From an uncultured Lachnospiraceae bacterium (lineage in GTDB: Bacteria > Bacillota > Clostridia > Lachnospirales > Lachnospiraceae), in contig CALZPS010000035.1 of assembly GCA_945827765.1 (NCBI GenBank), positions 1 through 10,372 of the forward strand: DNA of 10,372 bases, in the 5' to 3' direction. Numbering within the stretch: the stretch's first letter is position 1; each line of letters begins with the position of its first letter. Of the stretch, positions 1-6,749 are shown piece after piece. The notes under the pieces were generated by a model, which worked only from the letters and a program-made list of their open reading frames with translations, was not told where the DNA came from and ran no database searches. The position numbers and the translations under genes are program-made.

Positions 1-44
1 ATCTAGTACGGTCTCGTGGGCTCGGAGATGTGTATAAGAGACAG
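1..44 (+). other. Illumina Nextera adapter and index remnant (non-genomic)
   Basis: Bases 11-44 match the full 34-base Nextera read-2 transposase adapter, ending in the 19-base mosaic end at 26-44. Bases 3-10 (CTAGTACG) match the 8-base i7 index N702 as it reads in the adapter oligo, and bases 1-2 fit the last two bases of the P7 arm. The stretch is therefore library-preparation sequence left on the contig end. In the plus frame it translates to the GSEMCIRDR string that is a familiar sign of adapter contamination in protein databases. Genomic sequence begins at about base 45, and the minus-strand gene there is cut artificially. Confidence 0.97.
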
Positions 45-642
45 GTTTATACCCTGCAATACAAATAAACACAATGCCGATAAATATTGCCATCACGCTC
101 AAAAGAATCTGCGGCCAGTCCTGACGCAGACGATCCGCACAGATACTAAATTTGGAACCAACCAGAAATTCAACTTCTCTGTCGCGGAAACTCTCATATA
201 CCGGAATGATATTCACACGGATTTCTTTGCCTGCATCCTCCCTGTAAAGCGGTATCATTGTCCAGTTACTGCCAATGGTCTTGATAAACAGTTTCCCGGA
301 GGGTTTCATGTTATACACAAGCTGTCCGTCTATGTAAACTTCCACATATTGATGGACAGTATAAAAGGAGAGATACGTGTCCCTTTCAAAGTCTTCATCA
401 AGAGTAAACGTATATTCCTTGATTATTCCAATCGGGGCATCTTCATTTTCAACCTCACGGCATACATAGTTGTTGGCAGCCACAAAGCCGTCATCCGTCC
501 TGCTCTGTTGTATCTCAATGTTGACAGTCACACCCAGAAACACTATAAGGCCAAACAGCATCACTCCTGCGGAAACGGTCAAAATAACAGACATTCTGGA
601 TAATATAGTCGTTGATTTAACTTCTCTATTGGAATCAGGCAT
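45..642 (-). CDS. membrane-anchored sensor-like protein, N-terminal part (cut by contig end)
   Basis: An open minus-strand frame starts at ATG 642 and runs without a stop into the adapter, giving 199 genomic codons. The product begins with a short charged tail, then a membrane segment at about residues 17-42. An extracytoplasmic region of about 135 residues follows, rich in beta-type segments (for example YVEVYIDGQLVYNM near 99-112). A second membrane segment starts near residue 178 and is cut off. This layout fits Lachnospiraceae sensor proteins whose N-terminal jelly-roll-like domain is followed by several membrane helices and a cytoplasmic output domain such as GGDEF or LuxR-type HTH. That assignment is inference, because the output domain is missing. 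A ribosome site (AGGTGG) lies about six bases before the ATG. The gene is last in the operon with the S24/S26 peptidase and ABC transporter, 32 bases behind the peptidase stop. The reading through 1-44 is adapter and must not be counted. Confidence 0.75.
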
Positions 643-674
643 AGCACCACCTGCTTTCTTTCTTGCAAAATATT

Positions 675-1199
675 TCAGCTTATCCATTCTCCTGTGTTCC
701 TTCTCTTCCCTCTATGCATGAATTTCTCCAAAAGATACCTTCCCCGTTTCCACATCCTTCTCAAAGGAAACAGACCGCACCAGCACCGTACATAAACTTT
801 GTAAAGCCAGCCGTCCATATTTACCTGTCTCTTTCCCCGATAAAATCCAGTCAGTACTCCCAGAATCTGATCTTCCGTAATTCCATACTCCTTCTGAATA
901 CAATTATCACCACACATCACATAAGAATCCGGCCGTACCTCCAGGACCCGGTGAAGAATATAATCCGACCCCCGTTTGTACAGCGGCACATCATATTTTT
1001 TCAATCTGCCTTCATACGGGCAAACAATAATTGTATCCTTTCGGTTCCGGAGCATGGGGTACATGCTGAATCCCGCCGTGGTACTGACAAATACACCTTC
1101 CTCCGAAAGGACATCCTCAATTTTTCTGCACTCACTCATTGTTTCAGAAATCCTGCTTTCTCCAGCTTTCCAATCAGCATCTTCATATCTGATACACAC
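675..1199 (-). CDS. S24/S26 family peptidase (signal-peptidase-like)
   Basis: The 174-residue product carries the S24/S26 serine protease core. GFSMYPML at 43-50 supplies the nucleophile Ser45, LHRVLEV at 82-88 gives His83 where bacterial signal peptidase I has the general-base lysine, and CGDN at 96-99 is the conserved GD box. Ser/His pairing is known from SipW/ER-type signal peptidases. There is no clear membrane anchor before the Ser motif, and a basic, Trp/Cys-containing tail (about 130-170) follows the fold. The start is GTG at 1199, with AGGG about nine bases upstream, and it overlaps the end of the ABC transporter gene by 17 bases. An in-frame ATG at 1139 (residue 21) is the alternative and would keep all motifs. 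Location behind an exporter suggests a role in cleaving an exported peptide or its leader. That is inference, and no substrate gene is seen here. A LexA-like role is unlikely because no DNA-binding domain is present. Confidence 0.82.
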   Translation of the reverse strand: MCIRYEDADWKAGESRISETMSECRKIEDVLSEEGVFVSTTAGFSMYPMLRNRKDTIIVCPYEGRLKKYDVPLYKRGSDYILHRVLEVRPDSYVMCGDNCIQKEYGITEDQILGVLTGFYRGKRQVNMDGWLYKVYVRCWCGLFPLRRMWKRGRYLLEKFMHRGKRRNTGEWIS

Positions 1200-2889
1200 T
1201 TACTTTCCCTGTTTCAATATGAATCCTGTAATCACAGATCCGAATTGCCGCCGCTCTGTGCGTTACGATCAGACAGGTTTTATCTTTCAGAGAAGAAATA
1301 TTTTCCAGCACTTTTGCCTCTGTCTCCTCATCAAGCGCACTGGTACTCTCATCCAGCAGTAAAATCGGTGCTTTGCTCAACAGCGCTCTTGCTATCGCTA
1401 CCCGCTGCGCCTGTCCCTCAGACAACCCGATTCCACGCTCACCGATCACCGTATCCAGACCATCCTCCAGTTCTGCAATCAGATGATCGATACATGCAAG
1501 CCGGGCAGCCTGCCATATTTCTTCGTCCGTCACACCATCCGTAAACATCGCAAAATTCTCCCGGAGTGTACCCGAAAACAAAGTATTTCCTTGTGGCACA
1601 TATGCAAACAGTGCTCTCGTTTTTCGTGATGCGGTTTCCTGTGCTGCCGGCCCGGAATCATTATTAAAACAGAAACACAGCCGGCCACTGCACGGTTGAT
1701 ATATTCCGAGCAGCAGCTGGAACAACGTGCTTTTTCCGCCGCCGGAAACACCCGTTACTGCCACAAAATCCCCCGGTCTGATGCTGCAATTCACATGCTC
1801 CAACACAGATTGCTCTCCTCTTCCGTAAGAAAAGTCCATATTCTCTATTCGAATCTCTGACAACTGTTCATATAATATGCTTTGCCCAACAGGCCCGCAA
1901 TCCTCTTCCTCCGGGAGATCCAAAATTTCCTTCAGTCGTTCTGCAGAACTGATGGTGCTATATGTCTGGCCGGCAATCCCTGCCGCACTGGCTATCGGAC
2001 CCTGAATCTGCCCAACCAGCTGAATCATCGCCGCCAGCATTCCATACGTCAGATGCCCCTGATAAATTCCCCAACACCCCCACAGCATGCAAAACAGCCA
2101 GCCCAGCTGAAATAGCAGATTGATTCCCGCACTGATATAAGAAGATAAAAAACCTTTTTTCAGCTGCATTTCCAGAAACATCTCCTGCCTCCGGGCCACC
2201 TGATGTTCCATTCTCACCTCAGAAACGGAAGCCTTCACAAGCTGCAGATTCTCCAGCGTTTCCTGCAAAACCGCATGCAGCCTGCCCTCACTTTCCTGCA
2301 CCGCCTTATGCCTTGTTTTCATCGGATTTTTGAATACAACGAGCAGGAACATTCCAAGTCCCCCTCCCGCAACCAGGACAGCCACGAATTTCCAGTCCAT
2401 TGAAATCAGAATAACTGCCGCACCGACAAAGCTGACTGCCATACTTACCAGTCTGGGTACAATATCCAGAATTCCGTTTCTGACCACACTGACATCCGAA
2501 AACATTCGATTTACCAATTCTCCGCTGTGATACCCATTGAGAGAGGCATATTGTTTCCTCAGCAGTTTCCGTAACAGTATGCCACGTATCTCTTTCAAAA
2601 GTACTTCGCCCGTTCTGACAGACAGCAGTCCGGACAACAAAGACGCGATCCGAACCAGCAGCAGTGTAATAATCATCACTATCGCATAAAACCACATTTG
2701 ACTGCTCATATGCGCAGTCGCCCCGTCAATTATCCCCTTTGTCGCAACCGTAATTACAAGCGAGCCACCGGATACAATCAGATTCAGGATACAGATCCAG
2801 AAGACAGACCAGTGGTTTCCTTCTGACCACCGCCAGATATCTGCGAGCGCAGGACTTTTTAACATCCGAATAATTTTCTCTTTATACAT
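1183..2889 (-). CDS. ABC exporter, fused membrane and ATPase domains
   Basis: The 568-residue protein is a half-size type IV exporter (MsbA/LmrA-like) acting in the cytoplasmic membrane, probably as a homodimer. The membrane domain covers about 25-310 with hydrophobic segments near 28-50, 65-90, 143-165, 168-186 and 252-295. The ATPase domain has Walker A GVSGGGKST at 380-388, the Q-loop Gln at 433, the signature LSEGQ at 489-493 (Glu in place of the common second Gly), Walker B ILLLDE at 509-514, and the switch His544 in IVTHR. No N-terminal C39 peptidase domain is present, so any leader cleavage would fall to the adjacent S24/S26 peptidase. The start ATG at 2889 follows GAGG at a normal distance. 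A TTGCCA-17-TATAAT promoter lies about 70 bases upstream, making this the first gene of the operon. The substrate is unknown; a peptide is suggested only by the neighbour. Confidence 0.9.
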   Translation of the reverse strand: MYKEKIIRMLKSPALADIWRWSEGNHWSVFWICILNLIVSGGSLVITVATKGIIDGATAHMSSQMWFYAIVMIITLLLVRIASLLSGLLSVRTGEVLLKEIRGILLRKLLRKQYASLNGYHSGELVNRMFSDVSVVRNGILDIVPRLVSMAVSFVGAAVILISMDWKFVAVLVAGGGLGMFLLVVFKNPMKTRHKAVQESEGRLHAVLQETLENLQLVKASVSEVRMEHQVARRQEMFLEMQLKKGFLSSYISAGINLLFQLGWLFCMLWGCWGIYQGHLTYGMLAAMIQLVGQIQGPIASAAGIAGQTYSTISSAERLKEILDLPEEEDCGPVGQSILYEQLSEIRIENMDFSYGRGEQSVLEHVNCSIRPGDFVAVTGVSGGGKSTLFQLLLGIYQPCSGRLCFCFNNDSGPAAQETASRKTRALFAYVPQGNTLFSGTLRENFAMFTDGVTDEEIWQAARLACIDHLIAELEDGLDTVIGERGIGLSEGQAQRVAIARALLSKAPILLLDESTSALDEETEAKVLENISSLKDKTCLIVTHRAAAIRICDYRIHIETGKVSVYQI

Positions 2890-2959
2890 AAATCCTCAAT
2901 ACTTACTTTTCTGAAAATTGTAACTTCAAAGCCATCGAAATGAACCATTGCCTAAGGGA

Positions 2960-2988
2960 ATTATAAGCAAAATCGATTGATTTGGCAA
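2960..2988 (-). promoter_or_regulatory. sigma-A promoter of the ABC/peptidase operon
   Basis: On the minus strand TTGCCA (2988-2983) and a perfect TATAAT (2965-2960) are separated by exactly 17 bases. The spacer contains the palindrome AATCGATT. The predicted start is near 2953, giving a leader of about 65 bases before the ABC ATG at 2889. The site sits between the decayed PfkB gene and the ABC gene, so the operon does not depend on the pseudogenes. Confidence 0.8.
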
Positions 2989-3008
2989 CTATGAATTTTT
3001 TGTACTGT

Positions 3009-3650
3009 TCATCGCCAAAAAAACAGACAGCCGGCATCTATTTTTGTTTCCAGTTCCTCAAAGGATTTCAGACCGCTCAGGGCATCATAGGCAGCCACAC
3101 AAGATGCTCCGGTTGCTGTCGAAAGCTGCAGTGCACGTTCCAAAGGATAACCTTTCAGCATTGCGGTGAGAAATGCTGCAATACTGGTGTCACCGGCGCC
3201 CGTTCCGGACAGTATTCTATCCGGAACATAGCTTTTCTCAAACCCTTCCTTATCTGCCCACTGACACGGATTCAATTCCAAACGGTTGCTTATTTTGCCA
3301 ATCGTCCGCCTGTCTGCCGTCCGATAATACATTCCCGGCACTCCGCATTTAATCAAAAGAACCTTTGCTCCAAAAGCCATACATTGTGCAGCCAAAGGCT
3401 TTACATCTTTTTCGATATCCAGAATCTCGGTGATATCTCCTCCTGCCGCACGCTCCTGCCATTCATGAAACCGCTCTCTGTCAAGCATATAGCAGAGTTC
3501 TTCTACACTTGGAACAAAAACATCTGCCTCCCCCATTTGTATCAGCTTTCCGGGGGACAGGATTTCACTAAGGTGATTCACCTTTTTCTGCGGAAATACA
3601 GGTGTAATATACAGACAGATATGACCTGCTGCAATCACTTTTTTCTCCAT
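3009..3650 (-). pseudogene. PfkB-family sugar kinase with internal in-frame deletion
   Basis: The frame is open for 213 codons but the protein is far short of the usual 300-340 residues of PfkB/ribokinase-family kinases. Residues 1-44 look like the normal N-terminus, and residues 45-213 look like the C-terminal half, running directly from GEADV into FVPSVEEL. The part between, which in the family holds the GG sugar-binding signature and the lid, is missing: about 100-150 residues, estimated from family length. The C-terminal signature survives as SGTGAGDTS at 148-156, with the catalytic Asp154. Residue 14 is Tyr in HICLYITPV, where the family normally has a substrate-contacting Asp. The product would lack most of the sugar site, so I call it a pseudogene, although a small residual protein cannot be excluded. 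The start ATG lies three bases after the stop of the isomerase remnant, showing that the two formed one sugar-catabolic operon. Confidence 0.75.
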
Positions 3651-3653
3651 TTT

Positions 3654-4082
3654 TTATTCTACTCCCATTAAGAGATTCATCACATACATCTCAAGTGCTT
3701 CAAAGTCTCTGTTCTCCACACATTTTTTCTGGAAATCATAATCAAATCTGTCAACCTTCTCTTCCAGTGCCTTAAAGATTTTCAGGCTGTTTTCCAGATG
3801 CTTATAGCTGTCTTCATCCTTTGTAGTACGCATTGCTTTTACGTCAAGTCCTACATATTCGCCGTGCTCTCCATATCCGTTTTCTTTCAGGACCTTTACC
3901 TGATTGAAAGCAGAGCGAAGATTTTCTACACCGAAAGATTTGTCCTGATCGTAACGAATACCATTCTGGTCATTCAGATGTACTGTCATCAGCTTGCCCA
4001 TGGCCAGTGCAAATCCAATTTCGGGAAAGAAAACGGGTATGAACTTCAGTGCGCCTCGTATCTGAATCAAATATTTTATCAT
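3654..4082 (-). pseudogene. xylose-isomerase-like TIM-barrel protein, C-terminal remnant
   Basis: From about residue 20 (FPEIGFALAMGKLMTVHLND) to the end, the 142-codon frame resembles the last third of xylose-isomerase-like sugar isomerases. HLNDQNGIRYDQD at 35-47 sits where the family has its Asp-rich metal-binding stretch, GEYVGLDVKAMR at 74-85 follows, and the tail FEALEMYVMNLLMG matches the family's end. Full-length members are about 300-440 residues, so more than half of the barrel is missing. Upstream of about 4050 no frame gives recognisable isomerase sequence, and this frame meets a stop just before the ATG at 4082, which is probably not a real start. The stop lies three bases before the PfkB remnant, so this was the partner enzyme of that kinase. 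The sugar cannot be told. Confidence 0.7.
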
Positions 4083-4246
4083 ATTGTAAGAACCTGCCCT
4101 TATCGTCTTCTGTCAGAATCAGTTTTTCCATAATCAGCTTCCGGTTCAGCAAAAATCGCTGCTGACCACCCAGGAGTTTCTGTCTGATGCAAGTGCTCTG
4201 ATGATTCTCTGCCAGAAATATCGCCGTTAGACGGAGTATTTGCTCC
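4083..4246. other. unassigned spacer behind the CDF gene
   Basis: About 165 bases lie between the stop of the cation transporter and the isomerase remnant. A minus frame, open from the transporter end to 3970 with an ATG at 4152, and a plus frame, open from about 4090 to a TAG at 4228-4230, both avoid stops here. Neither gives a protein I recognise, and neither has a convincing ribosome site. The best reading is debris from the deletion that removed the N-terminal part of the isomerase gene. No terminator for the transporter gene is evident. Confidence 0.4.
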
Positions 4247-5164
4247 TCACTTTGCCGGATTCACATGAACCATAATATGTTTCACCTTCGGAAAATTCCG
4301 TTCAATGTCATTATGAACAGTTTCTGCAATAGTATGTGCTTCCTGCAATGTGTATGATGCATCTGCCTGAATTTCCACATCCACATATATTTTATTGCCA
4401 AAGATGCGTGTTTGAAGCAAATCTATGCCCATCACATTCTCGTTCTTCATGACGCAATCATAAATCTGCTTTTCTGTTTCTTCATCGCAGGAATGATCAA
4501 CCATCTTATCCATCGCATCCTTAAAAATGTCAAAAGCAGCTTTTACAATAAACACGAAAATAACCAGACTGGCAATAGAATCCATGACAGGAAAGCCCAG
4601 TCTTGCACCTCCGATTCCTATCAAGGCTCCTATTGAAGAAAATGCATCCGAACGATGATGCCACGCATCTGCCATTAATGCGCTGGAATCAATTTTCTTT
4701 GCATAGTATCTTGTATACCAATACATTCCTTCCTTACTGACAATTGATACGATTGCCGCAATCAATGCTAATATTCCCGGCACCTGTAAGCCGCTGTAAT
4801 TACCATTAATAATATTTTTTAATGCGTCCATACCAATTCCGAGACCCGTGATAAAAAGAACGACCGCCAGAATAATTGCCGCCACACATTCCAAACGTTC
4901 ATGTCCATAAGGATGCTCTTTATCAGGCTCTTTTGATGCCAGCTTAATCCCAATAATAACCACGAAAGTACTGAATACATCAGATGCCGAATGGATGGCA
5001 TCACTAATCATCGCATTGGAATGTGCTATAATTCCTGCAAGAAGTTTAAGCACAGACAGCACTACATTTCCAATAATTGTAATGAATGATACCCTGTTTG
5101 CCACTTTCTGAAAATCAGTTTCTGCAATATTGCTCTTCGTTGTTATTGTCTTGTTTTTATCCAT
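4247..5164 (-). CDS. cation diffusion facilitator (CDF) metal efflux protein
   Basis: The 305-residue protein (from ATG 5164) is a complete CDF antiporter: six membrane helices in about 25-210, then a cytoplasmic dimerisation domain (about 215-305). Residue numbers here count from the upstream ATG; subtract five for the preferred start. Helix 2 carries SDAIHSASD (Asp60, His63, Asp67). The loop motif HPYGHER is at 89-95. Helix 5 carries DAWHHRSD (His174, Asp178). The HxxxD pair in helices 2 and 5 is the metal site pattern of zinc- and related divalent-ion CDFs. It moves cytosolic metal out in exchange for protons. The gene is headed by a NiCo riboswitch, so its transcript is raised by cobalt, nickel or possibly iron(II). 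This makes a CzcD-like efflux role likely. The ATG at 5179 lies before the ribosome site and is not preferred. Confidence 0.93.
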   Translation of the reverse strand: MDKNKTITTKSNIAETDFQKVANRVSFITIIGNVVLSVLKLLAGIIAHSNAMISDAIHSASDVFSTFVVIIGIKLASKEPDKEHPYGHERLECVAAIILAVVLFITGLGIGMDALKNIINGNYSGLQVPGILALIAAIVSIVSKEGMYWYTRYYAKKIDSSALMADAWHHRSDAFSSIGALIGIGGARLGFPVMDSIASLVIFVFIVKAAFDIFKDAMDKMVDHSCDEETEKQIYDCVMKNENVMGIDLLQTRIFGNKIYVDVEIQADASYTLQEAHTIAETVHNDIERNFPKVKHIMVHVNPAK

Positions 5165-5171
5165 ATCAGTT

Positions 5172-5177
5172 ACCTCC
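5172..5177 (-). promoter_or_regulatory. ribosome binding site that fixes the CDF start
   Basis: GGAGGT (5177-5172) lies seven bases before ATG 5164. The upstream in-frame ATG at 5179 overlaps this site and has no purine-rich sequence of its own, so the shorter protein is preferred. Confidence 0.85.
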
Positions 5178-5240
5178 ATTTTTCAAGATAGCTCTATGGC
5201 ACTAAATATGTGTGGGAGTTTTTAACGAATTGGTTTTGAT

Positions 5241-5287
5241 AAAAAAACACCCACGAATCAGTATTAGCAACTACTGTCCCGTGGATG
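5241..5287 (-). terminator. riboswitch expression platform: intrinsic terminator
   Basis: On the minus strand CCACG (5284-5280) pairs with CGTGG (5255-5251) and CAGTA (5276-5272) pairs with TACTG (5263-5259). The two parts are joined by two G-U pairs and one mismatch, and the base can extend to C5287-G5248. Seven U residues follow at 5247-5241. The 5' arm uses the same bases as the 3' sides of aptamer helices P4 (5285-5281) and P1 (5276-5273), so aptamer and terminator exclude each other. Metal binding should therefore allow read-through into the CDF gene. Confidence 0.88.
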
Positions 5288-5349
5288 AAGATATTCCACT
5301 GTCACTCATGTGACCCGACTCCATGACATTCTGTCACGGTCTGCTCAGT
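5273..5349 (-). promoter_or_regulatory. NiCo (czcD) riboswitch aptamer
   Basis: The RNA read from 5349 begins ACUGAGCAG and ends GGGACAGU, the conserved ends of the NiCo/czcD class as I remember it. Helices, in order: P1 ACUG (5349-5346) with CAGU (5276-5273); P2 eight pairs, 5339-5332 with 5328-5321, GAA loop; P3 GUCAC (5314-5310) with GUGAC (5305-5301), loop AUGA; P4 GUGGA (5299-5295) with UCCAC (5285-5281). The G-rich joiner GUCGGG precedes P3. A four-way junction upstream of a CDF gene is the classic setting of this class. It was reported to bind cobalt and nickel cooperatively; later work proposed iron(II) as a physiological signal. It controls the CDF gene through the overlapping terminator. 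Confidence 0.9.
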
Positions 5350-5390
5350 TTGTACTGTAGATTTATATGCAGTGCAAAGAGTTCTTGTAG

Positions 5391-5417
5391 AGTATCATAT
5401 GTATCAATGCTTGTCAA
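5391..5417 (-). promoter_or_regulatory. promoter for the riboswitch-CDF transcript
   Basis: A perfect TTGACA -35 lies at 5417-5412 on the minus strand. The -10 is less sure: GATACT (5396-5391) gives a 15-base spacer, and TACTCT (5394-5389) gives 17. Either would start transcription about 30-40 bases before the aptamer. Confidence 0.6.
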
Positions 5418-5502
5418 GGTTAAAAAATGAGTCATCCTTCTAAAATTAATTCTCTCACCTATAATCTCCCGCTACGGCTCCGATGCAAAACAGCTATACT
5501 AG

Positions 5503-6495
5503 TCAGTTCAGATTTCCAAGGAACTCCTTTGCAGCCTCTCTCATCTGCTCCACCACTTCATCCGGTCCGACAACCCTCACATCCTTACCCAGACTAAAAA
5601 TCCAGCCATAGAACTGCGGGCTGACGTTCACATCCACATGAAGTTCGCTGTGTTCCTCATCAATCGGGCGAAAGGAAATGTCCTTTCCAAATCTGTCAAT
5701 GAAGACACCGCACATATAGTTGGAAAATAGAATTTTTACCTTCGTCTTCTGACCTTGATACATTCCGAAGGTCGCCTTAGAATACTCTGCCATATCGAAG
5801 TTTTTGAATTCTTCCTTACCGTCACGTTTCTCATCTTCTATGGAGATTCGCATCATCTTATCTACGCGGTAATGTTTAATCTTTTGATCCAAACCATCAA
5901 AGGCTACCATGTAATAATTCTCGTCGTCCCATGTGAGCGCCCAGGGACTGGCCACAAACCAATCACCATTATGTCTTGGGACAAGCTTTTTGCTGATGTC
6001 CCATTTAAAATATTTGAATCGAATCTTCTTGTTCTGATTGATTGCAGTATGAATAAAATCAACGTTGTAATACACGGACTCATTCATAGTCTTCACCCGA
6101 TCATTGATATACACTTGACGCTGTAACTGCTTAGCCTGATGCTCGCTCACAAAGCACTTGATCTTTGTAATCAGCTCGCGGGATTTTGTCTGAGTGATAA
6201 ACTTGGAAGACTGTATCGCATCGATGAGAAGCTTCACCTCTGCAAGTTCAAACTCTCTTGCGCCCACGTGGTAATAGGTTTCTCGTCCAATTTGTTCCTT
6301 GATGATTTCTATTCCCAGCTTATCCGTCATATCTGCAAAATCAGAATAAATACTTTTTCTTTCTGCAGTAACATCATACTTCTCAAGTTCTTCGATAATC
6401 TGTGGCATTGTTAGTGCATGCTCATCATCTGTCTTGGCAAGCATGATTTTGGTAAGGTAACTTAGTTTTAGTTTTTGATTGCTTCCTTTAGACAT
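5503..6495 (-). CDS. WYL-domain transcriptional regulator
   Basis: The 330-residue protein (from ATG 6495) has an N-terminal winged-helix-like region at about 7-60 (KLSYLTKIML ... PQIIEELEKYDVTAERKSIYSDF), a linker helix region, a WYL domain at about 138-215 (SPWALTWDDENYYMVAFD at 173-190, with YYM in place of the WYL triplet), and a C-terminal WCX-type region to the end. Proteins of this family bind DNA through the winged helix and are thought to sense a nucleic acid or small ligand through WYL; many regulate defence, metabolism or stress genes. The target is not shown by the sequence. The gene stands alone on the minus strand, with its back to the plus-strand secreted-protein operon, so the spacer at 6500-6840 could hold sites for control of either side. 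The upstream ATG at 6525 lacks a ribosome site. No convincing terminator is seen after the stop. Confidence 0.9.
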   Translation of the reverse strand: MSKGSNQKLKLSYLTKIMLAKTDDEHALTMPQIIEELEKYDVTAERKSIYSDFADMTDKLGIEIIKEQIGRETYYHVGAREFELAEVKLLIDAIQSSKFITQTKSRELITKIKCFVSEHQAKQLQRQVYINDRVKTMNESVYYNVDFIHTAINQNKKIRFKYFKWDISKKLVPRHNGDWFVASPWALTWDDENYYMVAFDGLDQKIKHYRVDKMMRISIEDEKRDGKEEFKNFDMAEYSKATFGMYQGQKTKVKILFSNYMCGVFIDRFGKDISFRPIDEEHSELHVDVNVSPQFYGWIFSLGKDVRVVGPDEVVEQMREAAKEFLGNLN

Positions 6496-6501
6496 TAGTC
6501 C

Positions 6502-6507
6502 ACCTCC
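6502..6507 (-). promoter_or_regulatory. ribosome binding site that fixes the WYL regulator start
   Basis: GGAGGT (6507-6502) is six bases before ATG 6495. The in-frame ATG at 6525 precedes the site, so ten residues should be dropped from the longest frame. Confidence 0.85.
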
Positions 6508-6552
6508 ATGTATCCCCAAAGCCATTACTTCAGGCTCAATTACTATACCGAT

Positions 6553-6583
6553 ATTGTACCACAGATGGACATTTTATTGGACA
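6553..6583 (-). promoter_or_regulatory. probable WYL-gene promoter with paired TGTCCA boxes
   Basis: TACAAT (6558-6553, minus strand) is a good -10, but no clear -35 stands 16-18 bases upstream. Instead TGTCCA occurs twice, at 6571-6566 and 6583-6578, exactly 12 bases apart. A weak -35 with two direct boxes suggests regulator binding, possibly autoregulation. This is inference. Confidence 0.45.
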
Positions 6584-6608
6584 GTTTTTTTGTGGGACAC
6601 ATGATGTA

Positions 6609-6653
6609 CCATTGGGGACAGGTTCATTGGTGCCATTGGGGACAGGTTCATTG
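6609..6653. repeat. tandem 21-base direct repeat (TGTCC-type)
   Basis: Two identical 21-base copies (6609-6629 and 6633-6653), each containing ATTGGGGACAGGTTCA, are separated by three bases, giving a 24-base period. Partial relatives of the GGACA core continue to the left at 6593-6599, 6578-6583 and 6566-6571. The unit recalls short dispersed repeats seen near REP-associated transposases, but no transposase is here. The open frame read through it (6574-6756, minus) is not a believable gene. Confidence 0.8.
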
Positions 6654-6749
6654 ACTCGCAGAGACTCTCATATGGTTTCATAAAAATAGTAAAAGTGCAT
6701 AAATAAAATTTAGAAATACTCGAAAAATGTACAAAATAACGAAAAGCAA

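Noticed and set aside
16..603. 195-codon plus-strand open frame beginning in the adapter
   Set aside because: Its start lies in adapter sequence and it mirrors the real minus-strand membrane protein gene.
663..1544. 293-codon plus-strand open frame
   Set aside because: It lies opposite the S24/S26 peptidase and ABC transporter genes, whose catalytic motifs are complete on the minus strand. Its composition (Pro, His, Ser rich) is typical of an antisense shadow.
2306..2695. 129-codon minus-strand frame inside the ABC gene
   Set aside because: It overlaps the membrane domain of the ABC exporter in another frame and has no recognisable features.
2982..3671. 229-codon plus-strand open frame opposite the kinase remnant
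   Set aside because: No ribosome site or recognisable motif. It is the antisense of a frame with clear PfkB signatures.
5421..5502. terminator behind the WYL gene
   Set aside because: A run of six T follows a small palindrome (ATGACTCAT, minus strand), but the stem is only about four pairs, too weak to claim.
6609..6653. possible CRISPR array
   Set aside because: Only two repeat copies, a three-base spacer and no cas genes.
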